Below, in pieces: positions 1 through 5,899 of a DNA stretch of 6,216 bases. Origin of the DNA: Deltaproteobacteria bacterium (GTDB lineage: Bacteria; Desulfobacterota; Desulfobacteria; Desulfobacterales; Desulfobacteraceae); the NCBI GenBank assembly GCA_019314105.1, contig JAFCZY010000256.1, positions 1 through 6,216 of the forward strand, in the 5' to 3' direction. The position numbers were made by a program, and so were the translations under genes. The stretch's first letter is position 1. Each line of letters starts with the position of its first letter. The notes under the pieces are model-generated. The model did no database searches and was not told the origin of the DNA. It saw nothing but the letters and a program-made list of their open reading frames with translations.

Positions 1-84
1 GATGGGTGGAGTATGCAGATAAACACTATTAAACAGTATATCGAATTAGCTTCTGCCGCCACTCCATTTAAGACGAGTTTTTAA
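1..84 (+). CDS. Possible C-terminal end of a convergent gene cut by the left edge
   Basis: One + strand frame is open from the first base to a TAA at 82-84. It encodes about 27 residues ending in ...ASAATPFKTSF. If real, it is the tail of a gene that starts outside the window and overlaps the 3' end of nadK by 39 bp in the opposite direction. A short stretch (QINTIKQYI) faintly recalls the 'AIPINTVK' segment of trypsin-like/HtrA proteases, but this is too little to assign a family. The open frame is short enough to arise by chance. An internal ATG at 13-15 follows a GGTGGAGT stretch, so a 23-residue peptide is also formally possible. Two minus-strand frames are also open in 1-45, so the direction of the neighbouring gene cannot be fixed. 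Confidence 0.25.
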   Translation, partial: DGWSMQINTIKQYIELASAATPFKTSF

Positions 85-876
85 AACTTTAAAATAGGAC
101 TGCTCTTCAAAAGAGAGCATTTTTATATTATTTCTGCTTTTTTTAATAAAGATTTTATCTCCGGGGTTCATTTCAAATCCTTCCTGCCCGTCAAGAGTAA
201 GGATAATATCTTCCGGACTGCCCTCCATTCGGATTTCAATTTTTGTCGAATCCGGTATGATTAAGGGTCGGTTCGTCAGTGTAAACGGGCAGATTGGCGT
301 CAGGATAATAGAAGGGACATCCGGGTGTACCACAGGCCCGCCGGCTGCCAGGGAATAAGCGGTTGAACCGGTTGGCGTTCCGACAATCAGGCCATCTGCC
401 CGGTAGGTAGTTAAATAGATTGAATCAAGATATACCGCACACGACGCCAGTCTTGACAAGGCTGATTTGTTAATCACCGCATCATTGAGGACATCTACAT
501 CAATGATTTGTTTGTTCTTGCGCACAAGTTTGACATCTAGGCGGGTTCTTTTTTGAATAAGGTATTTCCCCTCAAGCAATAGCGCCACCGCTTCAAAAAG
601 ATTATCTTCAGTGGTTTCGGCCAGAAAACCGACTTCACCGAATTTGACACCCATCAGGGGAATTCCTCGGTTTTCTATAAACCGTGCGGCACTTAAAAAA
701 GTGCCGTCTCCGCCCAGGACAATCATGCACAAAAGGTCATCAGGAATGTCCGTATTCTTTGACTGCTGGATATCAATGATAAAACATTGATTCCCCAGTT
801 TTTTTTTAAGTTCACGGGCCTTTTTTTCAGCATAGACATCATTTTTTATAACAAGTCCGATCCGTTTAGTATTCAT
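46..876 (-). CDS. nadK: NAD kinase
   Basis: Cytoplasmic ATP- or polyphosphate-dependent NAD kinase, which phosphorylates NAD+ at the 2'-hydroxyl to make NADP+. Numbering from the ATG at 876-874 (276 residues), the family's GGDGT motif is at 55-59 with the catalytic Asp at 57. The NE/D-type motif reads ND at 131-132. The long glycine-rich block DGLIVGTPTGSTAYSLAAGG lies at about 161-180, followed by LTPICPFTLTNRPLI near 192-206. These are the diagnostic NAD kinase signatures in the correct order, and the length is normal, so the gene is complete. A TTG 12 codons upstream (912-910) is in frame, but the ATG gives the usual N-terminus (MNTKRIGLVIK). Neither start has a convincing Shine-Dalgarno sequence. 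The segment normally written NxGxLGFL reads KFGEVGFL, a tolerated variation as far as I know. The gene diverges from the iron-sulfur protein gene. Confidence 0.96.
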   Translation of the reverse strand: MNTKRIGLVIKNDVYAEKKARELKKKLGNQCFIIDIQQSKNTDIPDDLLCMIVLGGDGTFLSAARFIENRGIPLMGVKFGEVGFLAETTEDNLFEAVALLLEGKYLIQKRTRLDVKLVRKNKQIIDVDVLNDAVINKSALSRLASCAVYLDSIYLTTYRADGLIVGTPTGSTAYSLAAGGPVVHPDVPSIILTPICPFTLTNRPLIIPDSTKIEIRMEGSPEDIILTLDGQEGFEMNPGDKIFIKKSRNNIKMLSFEEQSYFKVLKTRLKWSGGRS

Positions 877-882
877 GATTTG

Positions 883-912
883 TTTATTGCCGTATATACA
901 TTCTAAAGTCAA
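883..912 (-). promoter_or_regulatory. Candidate nadK promoter, possibly leaderless
   Basis: Read on the minus strand, TTGACT (912-907) is followed after 18 bases by AATAAA (888-883), then six bases, then the nadK ATG at 876. The -35 box matches the sigma-70 consensus in five of six positions and the -10 box in four of six. Transcription would begin at or next to the ATG, which fits the missing Shine-Dalgarno sequence. The inference rests on motif match alone. Confidence 0.3.
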
Positions 913-944
913 GATTAAAGGTTAATATGGAGTGTTGATTTTTA

Positions 945-974
945 TTGCATTAATGAATTTTCAATGATTATATA
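945..974 (+). promoter_or_regulatory. Candidate sigma-70 promoter for the iron-sulfur protein gene
   Basis: TTGCAT (945-950) is followed by an 18-base spacer and TATATA (969-974). This lies in the AT-rich divergent region 877-1039, about 65 bases before the start codon of the iron-sulfur protein gene. Both boxes are reasonable sigma-70 matches. In such AT-rich DNA some matches are expected by chance. Apart from this and the nadK promoter candidate, I see no clear operator or hairpin in the region. Confidence 0.35.
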
Positions 975-1039
975 AAAAGATTATACAGGACTGGTGTTCA
1001 TGAAATAATTTCAAAAAGAAATTCCAAGGAAATTGAACT

Positions 1040-2332
1040 ATGGCACATCATACCAATAAATCCAGCTATGCTCGTCTGGTTGATCGCCTAAACCGCTTTC
1101 CGCAGGGCGCTCCCCCTTCTATACTGCTGGACAAAATCCTGGCCATGTTGTTTTCAGAAACAGATGCGCATCTGGTCTCCCTGCTTCCCATCAAACCTGT
1201 TACTGCCCGCAAAGCAGCTAAAATCTGGAAAATGAGCTTGCCCAAAGCCCGGAAAATTCTGGATCGGCTCGCATCCCGGGCTATCCTGGTGGATATTGAT
1301 CAAAACGGCCAAACCCAATATGTCCTGCCCCCGCCCATGGCCGGTTTCTTTGAATTTTCTATGATGCGGGTGCGACACGATATTGATCAGAAGGTGTTAA
1401 GTGAACTATTCTACCAGTATTTGAACGTGGAAGAGGATTTTATAAAAAGTCTGTTTACTGTGGGTGATACTCAGATAGGCCGTGTATTTGTCCATGAACC
1501 TGTACTGTCCAATGAGAATGCGATCCATGTTCTGGATTATGAGCGGGCATCACAGGTGATCAAAACCGCATCCCACATGGGTATAAGTACCTGTTACTGC
1601 CGCCATAAAATGTATCATATCGGCAAAGCATGTGACAGACCTATGGATATCTGCATGACCTTTAACACGTCTGCCAGATCTCTAATAAAGTATGGTCATG
1701 CGCGTGCAGTAGGTGTTACAGAAGGATTGGATCTTCTTGAAAAAGCATATGAATCCAACCTGGTTCAGTTCGGGGAAAATGTCAGAGAACGAGTTAACTT
1801 TATCTGTAACTGCTGCGGGTGCTGCTGCGAGGCAATGATTGCGGCCCGCCGGTTTGCCATATTCAACCCGGTGCATACTTCCAATTTTATTCCGAAAATC
1901 AGCATTGATTCCTGCACGGGCTGCGGCAAATGTGTGACCATCTGTCCGGTGGAGGCCATGACCCTGGTGTCGGCCAATGATCCCAAAAAACCTAAAAAGA
2001 AAATCGCCCGCCTTAACAAAGATATCTGTCTGGGTTGCGGTCTCTGTGTCCGGGCATGTACGGAAGACAGTCTTGAACTCAAGCCTTTGCCCCAACGGGT
2101 CATCACCCCATTAAACGGCACTCACAGAGCTGTGGTTATGGCCATTGAACGGGGGAAGCTTCAGCACCTGATTTTTGATAATAAAGTGTTGTTCAGCCAT
2201 CGGGCCCTTGCTGCGGTTCTGGGGGTAATTCTGAAACTGCCCCCTGTAAAACAGATTCTGGCCAGTCAACAGGTAAAGTCCCGCTATCTTGAAACTCTGA
2301 TCTCATACATGGAAAGTTCCGATGTTATATGA
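1040..2332 (+). CDS. Iron-sulfur protein with winged-helix-like N-terminus and 2[4Fe-4S] ferredoxin domain
   Basis: A 430-residue protein, probably cytoplasmic, with no signal peptide. Residues about 40-90 (KPVTARKAAKIWKMSLPKAR then KILDRLASRAILVDI) read like a winged helix-turn-helix. Next come Cys185, 187, 198 and 205 in a C-x-C-R pattern (TCYCRHK...GKAC...DIC), then a dense cluster at 256-263 (FICNCCGCCC). A textbook bacterial ferredoxin domain follows, with CxxCxxCxxxC at 292/295/298/302 followed by P303 and again at 330/333/336/340. The tail is helical with a hydrophobic stretch at about 389-402. The two ferredoxin motifs predict two [4Fe-4S] clusters; the upstream cysteines could hold a third cluster or a metal. 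Electron transfer or redox sensing is likely, but the partner and substrate are unknown. AAGGA at 1026-1030, nine bases before the ATG, supports the start. The gene stands alone between divergent nadK and convergent polA, so context gives no function. By eye its GC content is higher than that of polA. Confidence 0.9.
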   Translation: MAHHTNKSSYARLVDRLNRFPQGAPPSILLDKILAMLFSETDAHLVSLLPIKPVTARKAAKIWKMSLPKARKILDRLASRAILVDIDQNGQTQYVLPPPMAGFFEFSMMRVRHDIDQKVLSELFYQYLNVEEDFIKSLFTVGDTQIGRVFVHEPVLSNENAIHVLDYERASQVIKTASHMGISTCYCRHKMYHIGKACDRPMDICMTFNTSARSLIKYGHARAVGVTEGLDLLEKAYESNLVQFGENVRERVNFICNCCGCCCEAMIAARRFAIFNPVHTSNFIPKISIDSCTGCGKCVTICPVEAMTLVSANDPKKPKKKIARLNKDICLGCGLCVRACTEDSLELKPLPQRVITPLNGTHRAVVMAIERGKLQHLIFDNKVLFSHRALAAVLGVILKLPPVKQILASQQVKSRYLETLISYMESSDVI

Positions 2333-2346
2333 GAAATATTTCCCTG

Positions 2347-2790
2347 TTAATGCGCTTCAGCCCAGTTTTCACCAGCTCCAAAATTAACTTTTAAGGGAAC
2401 TTTAAGGGGATAAACATTTTCCATGACATCTTTGGCAAGTTCAATCAATTGGTCTTTTTCCTCAAACGGGGTTTCAAATATAATTTCATCATGGACGGAC
2501 AAAAGCATTTTTGAGGTCATATTGTTTTTTTGCAGGGCAACCTCCATTTTTATCATGGCAAGTTTGATTAAATCGGCAGCACTGCCCTGAATGGGTGTAT
2601 TGACGGCTGCCCGTTGCGCGAAATTTCGGATATGGACATTTGAAGAATTGATATCATCAAGACGTCTTCTTCTGCCAAAGATCGTATGGACCTCACCGGT
2701 TTTCTTTGTTTCTTCTATGGTATCGTCAATAAATTTCTTTACGCCGGAATACCGTTTAAAATAATTATCAATATAGGATGAGGATTTCAT
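2347..2790 (-). pseudogene. polA: DNA polymerase I, detached C-terminal polymerase fragment
   Basis: This frame holds the last third of the polymerase domain. It runs from SYIDNYFKRYSGVKKF (matching E. coli Pol I from about residue 786) through IFGRRRRLDDINSSNVHIRN and NTPIQGSAADLIK to palm motif C (SVHDEI, with Asp101 and Glu102 of the open frame matching E. coli D882/E883) and the family's normal end, GENWAEAH. Alignment to E. coli from Tyr6 to motif C needs no gaps by eye. It lies in a different frame from the preceding polA part and overlaps it by 23 bases (2768-2790). The ATG at 2790-2788 has no good ribosome binding site, and the fragment lacks motif A and the O-helix, so an independent functional protein is very unlikely. 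Its stop is 14 bases from that of the convergent iron-sulfur gene, with no terminator hairpin between. Confidence 0.9.
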
Positions 2791-4843
2791 CTTCGGCGCA
2801 ATGGGCCAGGATTCGAAGTTCTATCTGGGAATAGTCTGCTGAAATCAACACATGGCCTTCTTTTGGGATAAAGGCTTTCCGGATTTCCTTACCTTCCTTT
2901 TTCCGGATGGGAATATTTTGAAGATTTGGTTTGGAACTGCTTAAACGGCCTGTTACGGTAATGGTCTGGTTAAATGAGGTATGGATTCTTCCGGTTTCTT
3001 TATTGATAAGCTTTTGCAAGGCATCCACATAAGTTGATTTGAGCTTGCGAAGCGTCCTGTATCTTAACAGTTTTTCAGGCAGTTCGTGGTCTTTAGCAAG
3101 CTTGGTAAGGACTTCCACATCGGTTGAATAACCGGTTTTCTTTTTTGTTTTTTTAATGACCTTTAAGTTTAATTTTTCAAACAGGATGACCCCTAACTGC
3201 TGAGAAGAATTGATGTTAAATTCTTCGCCAGCAATGGAATAGATTTCTTTTTCAAGGTTTTTCAGTTCTAAATTAAAGATGTTGGAAAGATGCTTTAAGG
3301 CATTTTTATCCACTTTAATCCCTTCCATTTCCATGTCACCTAAAACCGTGATTAGGGGTACCTCGATCTTTTCCATCAAATCGGAAAAGCCCTGATCCTT
3401 TATTGCTTTTTTAAACTGCTGATAGGCCATAAAAGTGATGTCAGCATCTTCACTGGCATAATTCACGGCTTCGGAAATGGGGACTTCCTGGAAACCGATC
3501 TGGGCTTTACCTTTACCTGCCACCTCTTCATAGGAAATAGTTTTATAACCAAAAAGAGTCATGGCAATGCTGTCAAGACTGTGACCCCTTACAGAGGGAT
3601 TTAAAAGATAAGAGGCAAACATGGTATCAAAGGCAATCCCCTGCATAACAATACCGAAGTTTGACAGGACAATATAATCATATTTGATATTTTGCCCGAC
3701 TTTTTTGATATCCGGGTTTTCAAGGACAGGCTTAAAAATTCTTAATATATCTTCTTTTGAAGGCTGTTCTAACTCGTCGGGAAAGGTGTGGCCGATGGGG
3801 ATATAAAATCCCTGATTTTCTCTGAAAGAAAAGGAAATTCCCACCAGTTGCGCCTTCATGGGATGCTTGGAAGTGGTTTCCGTATCAACGGCAAAAATTT
3901 CTTTATTTTCAAGAACCAGGGCCAGTTTTTCAAGCTCTTTGGTTGTTGTCATCAGTTTATATATCTTTTCGGATTTATCTGCATTTTGTGCAAACTCTGC
4001 GGCAAGGGCTTTGAATTCAAATTCCTGAAATAATTCAAATGCTTTTTTCCTGTCAAATGCTTCCAGTTTGAAATCTTCAAGGCCTTTTCTTACAATAACA
4101 GAGGTGTCAATGGTGGCAAGTTTACGGCTCAAGAGGACAATATTTTTGCTGTTTAAAAGATTCTCATATAATTTTTTCTTGTTTTTAAGGCTGTCAATAT
4201 TTTCATAGATATTTTCAATGGAGCCGAACTGGGCAATCAGCTTTATGGCTGTTTTAGGGCCAACTCCCTGGACACCGGGAATATTATCTGCACTGTCTCC
4301 GGCAAGCCCCAGAACATCGATAAACTGTCCGGGTTCAATGCCCATATCTTCTTTTATGGTTGCCACATCCTTTATGGTATCTTTCATGGGGTCCCACAGA
4401 GTACAGTTTTCGGTAATTAGCTGGATAAAGTCTTTGTCACCGGTGACCATGATCACTTCAAACCCTTTTTTCTGCGCCAGTTTTGAATATGTTCCCACAA
4501 GGTCGTCTGCTTCAAACCCCTGTTTTTCAACAGTGGGAATATTTAATGCCGTGATGATCCGTTTGATATCCGGAAGCTGGGCCACAAGCTCTTCAGGCAT
4601 GGGCGGACGGTTGGCTTTATATTGATCATACAGTTTATGTCTAAAAGTAGGTCCTTTAACATCAAAAAAGACAACTGCATACTCAGGCGTATTGTCTTTC
4701 AGTAATTTTAACAGGATTCTGGTAAAACCAAAGGTGGCATTGGTGGGGTGTCCTTTTGATGTGGAAAGACTCCTGATGGCATGAAATGCACGATACAGGA
4801 AAGCACTGCCGTCGATGAGGAATATCTTTTTTGGATCGGCCAT
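2768..4843 (-). CDS. polA: DNA polymerase I, truncated by internal deletion and frameshift (5' nuclease and 3'-5' exonuclease intact)
   Basis: DNA polymerase I fills gaps and removes RNA primers in replication and repair. Numbering from the ATG at 4843-4841 (691 residues): the 5' nuclease domain (about 1-285) carries FLIDGSAFLYRAF, FFDVKGP, GFEADDL (111-114), TGDKDF (134-139) and GDSADNIPGVQGVGPKTA (182-199). The 3'-5' proofreading domain has DTE at 320-322, NIKYD ending at D389 and YASED at 462-466, so all exonuclease acidic residues are present. The polymerase domain begins normally (TGRLSSSKPNLQNIPIR, 631-647) and has motif A (DYSQIELR, Asp670). It then stops at TGA 2770-2768 just after AHCAEDEILI. 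The next 60 or so residues of the family, including the O-helix RRxxKxxNFGxxYG motif, are missing, and the remainder is in another frame. A full protein would be about 890 residues. AAAGGATG upstream of the ATG supports this start over a TTG at 4885. The nucleases could survive; polymerase activity should not. Confidence 0.93.
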   Translation of the reverse strand: MADPKKIFLIDGSAFLYRAFHAIRSLSTSKGHPTNATFGFTRILLKLLKDNTPEYAVVFFDVKGPTFRHKLYDQYKANRPPMPEELVAQLPDIKRIITALNIPTVEKQGFEADDLVGTYSKLAQKKGFEVIMVTGDKDFIQLITENCTLWDPMKDTIKDVATIKEDMGIEPGQFIDVLGLAGDSADNIPGVQGVGPKTAIKLIAQFGSIENIYENIDSLKNKKKLYENLLNSKNIVLLSRKLATIDTSVIVRKGLEDFKLEAFDRKKAFELFQEFEFKALAAEFAQNADKSEKIYKLMTTTKELEKLALVLENKEIFAVDTETTSKHPMKAQLVGISFSFRENQGFYIPIGHTFPDELEQPSKEDILRIFKPVLENPDIKKVGQNIKYDYIVLSNFGIVMQGIAFDTMFASYLLNPSVRGHSLDSIAMTLFGYKTISYEEVAGKGKAQIGFQEVPISEAVNYASEDADITFMAYQQFKKAIKDQGFSDLMEKIEVPLITVLGDMEMEGIKVDKNALKHLSNIFNLELKNLEKEIYSIAGEEFNINSSQQLGVILFEKLNLKVIKKTKKKTGYSTDVEVLTKLAKDHELPEKLLRYRTLRKLKSTYVDALQKLINKETGRIHTSFNQTITVTGRLSSSKPNLQNIPIRKKEGKEIRKAFIPKEGHVLISADYSQIELRILAHCAEDEILILY

Positions 4844-4868
4844 GTTAACATCCTTTTTTTTAAAAAAT

Positions 4869-4886
4869 ATTGAATTTTTATTCAAT
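4869..4886. repeat. Perfect inverted repeat between divergent polA and zinc-protein genes
   Basis: ATTGAAT-TTTT-ATTCAAT is a perfect 7-bp inverted repeat with a 4-base spacer. It lies in the 93-bp divergent region, 26 bases upstream of the polA ATG. It overlaps a possible + strand promoter (TTGAAT 4870-4875, 19-base spacer, TATATA 4895-4900) for the downstream pair of genes. Placement and symmetry suit an operator for a dimeric regulator. The sequence is AT-rich, so chance symmetry cannot be excluded. An RNA hairpin made from it would be weak. Confidence 0.4.
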
Positions 4887-4914
4887 CAAAAGCATATATA
4901 CTATCTTTTTTATT

Positions 4915-4921
4915 AAAGGAG
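4915..4921 (+). promoter_or_regulatory. Ribosome binding site of the small Cys-rich gene, unusually far from ATG
   Basis: AAAGGAG is a strong Shine-Dalgarno sequence, but 15 bases separate it from the ATG at 4937, longer than the usual 5-9. An in-frame ATT at 4928 sits at the ideal distance and would add three residues. ATT starts are rare, so the ATG remains the first choice. Confidence 0.55.
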
Positions 4922-4936
4922 AAGTATATTTCCATC

Positions 4937-5155
4937 ATGACTCAAAAATCAAAAATAAGAAAAGAAAAAAGGCGTGCAAAAAACTCAAAACTTTGTCATT
5001 GCTGTGGTAAAGAATTTGTGTTCTGCTGGAATTGCCGGTGCGGGTTTTCCATGTGCCAGGACTGCATGAATGAGAATCTCTGGTGCATGACCTGCAATGG
5101 GATTACCTGGAAATGCCCTGATTGTGGCGAGCAGAATGGATATGGCAATCAATAA
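4937..5155 (+). CDS. Small cysteine-rich, probably zinc-binding protein of unknown function
   Basis: A 72-residue protein that I cannot assign to a named family. The first 19 residues are strongly basic (KSKIRKEKRRAKNSK), as in nucleic-acid-binding tails. The rest is a run of metal-binding knuckles with 12 cysteines in 44 residues. CxxC pairs occur at 20/23, 30/33, 40/43, 50/53 and 60/63, every pair exactly 10 residues after the last, with six residues between pairs; Cys22 and Cys35 are extra. Aromatic residues precede several pairs (F29, W49, W58). The final WKCPDCGEQN resembles a zinc-ribbon end. Structural zinc binding is the likeliest role; an iron-sulfur or metal-storage role is not excluded. 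There is no signal peptide or membrane segment. It starts about 93 bp from divergent polA and ends 21 bp before purN, which has its own strong ribosome binding site, so the two are probably one operon. A role with nucleic acid is inference only. Confidence 0.85.
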   Translation: MTQKSKIRKEKRRAKNSKLCHCCGKEFVFCWNCRCGFSMCQDCMNENLWCMTCNGITWKCPDCGEQNGYGNQ

Positions 5156-5163
5156 TAATTTTT

Positions 5164-5171
5164 AAAGGAGG
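5164..5171 (+). promoter_or_regulatory. Strong ribosome binding site of purN
   Basis: AAAGGAGG is complementary to the 16S rRNA 3' end and lies five bases before the purN ATG at 5177. It fixes the purN start and predicts efficient independent translation within the two-gene transcript. Confidence 0.85.
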
Positions 5172-5176
5172 AAGAC

Positions 5177-5899
5177 ATGGCAAAGAAAATCAATGTGGGA
5201 ACTTTGATATCAGGCGGTGGGACAAACCTTCAGGCAATTATTGATGCATGCCTCGACCATTCGATTGAGGCGAGTATCGTTTTCACCGGCTCTGACACTC
5301 CCGGCGTAAAGGGGTTGGAACGGGCTCAAAAAGCCAATATTGATACCTTTGTTGTAGATTATTCTCAAATTATCCAGTCCTGTAAAAAAGGAATAAAAGA
5401 GACAGATCTCCCGAATGATTTCAATTTGGACGAGATCCAATCAAAACAGCAATTGGTTGATACCTCTGCATCAAAAGGACAGATGGCATTTTTTTTAAAA
5501 ACCCGTGCCATCGCCGAAAGAAAGCTGCTGGATATCATTTCTGATTATGACATGGACCTCCTTGTTCTGGCAGGATTTATGCGGGTGTTGACACCCTATT
5601 TTATTGACAGGATTAACACAGGGCCGGGAAAGTATAAAATAATGAATATCCATCCGGCGCTGCTTCCTTCTTTTCCGGGAACGGACGGATATGGAGACAC
5701 CTTTAATTATGGCTGCAAAATCGGCGGGTGTACGGTTCATTTTATTGATTATGGGGAAGATACAGGTCCCATTATCGGGCAAAAAGCATTTGAAATTGCA
5801 GATACCGATACCCTTGATGATATAAAGGAAAAAGGCCTTGAAAAAGAATGGGAACTGTATCCCCAGTGTATTCAAAAATTTGCTGAGTCCTTGATTTAA
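5177..5899 (+). CDS. purN: Phosphoribosylglycinamide (GAR) formyltransferase
   Basis: Cytoplasmic enzyme of de novo purine synthesis that transfers the formyl group from 10-formyltetrahydrofolate to glycinamide ribonucleotide. The 240-residue protein shows the phosphate-binding loop ISGGGTN at 11-17, DLLVLAGFMRVLTP at 127-140, and the catalytic triad as Asn157 and His159 (MNIHPALLPSFPG) with Asp195 (YGEDTGPI), matching E. coli N106/H108/D144. Most PurN proteins have about 190-215 residues. This one carries an extra segment of about 40 polar residues at roughly 63-103, in frame and with normal coding character, between the early strands and the helix before the core motif. Its C-terminus (WELYPQCIQKFAESLI) ends early, without the usual 'F..GRL' tail. 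It follows the small Cys-rich gene by 21 bp. Its TAA overlaps the stop of the convergent patatin-like gene by four bases. The identity is clear; the effects of the insertion and short end are unknown. Confidence 0.93.
   Translation: MAKKINVGTLISGGGTNLQAIIDACLDHSIEASIVFTGSDTPGVKGLERAQKANIDTFVVDYSQIIQSCKKGIKETDLPNDFNLDEIQSKQQLVDTSASKGQMAFFLKTRAIAERKLLDIISDYDMDLLVLAGFMRVLTPYFIDRINTGPGKYKIMNIHPALLPSFPGTDGYGDTFNYGCKIGGCTVHFIDYGEDTGPIIGQKAFEIADTDTLDDIKEKGLEKEWELYPQCIQKFAESLI

Noticed and set aside
1..45. Start of a next minus-strand gene after nadK (GTG at 26-24 opening a hydrophobic reading)
   Set aside because: No ribosome binding site and only eight codons are visible before the edge; two minus-strand frames are open, so this shows nothing.
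1682..2121. Antisense open frames inside the iron-sulfur protein gene
   Set aside because: They mirror a gene with clear ferredoxin motifs and have no recognisable protein character or ribosome binding sites.
2333..2346. Terminator between the iron-sulfur gene and polA
   Set aside because: Only 14 bases separate the stops and they contain no inverted repeat.
2768..2790. Programmed ribosomal frameshift joining the two polA frames
   Set aside because: About 60 conserved residues are absent between the two parts, so shifting frame could not restore a working polymerase, and there is no slippery heptamer with a downstream structure.
4218..4625. A + strand open frame within the polA 5' nuclease region
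   Set aside because: It is the shadow of conserved nuclease motifs on the other strand; its serine- and proline-rich composition is typical of an out-of-frame reading.
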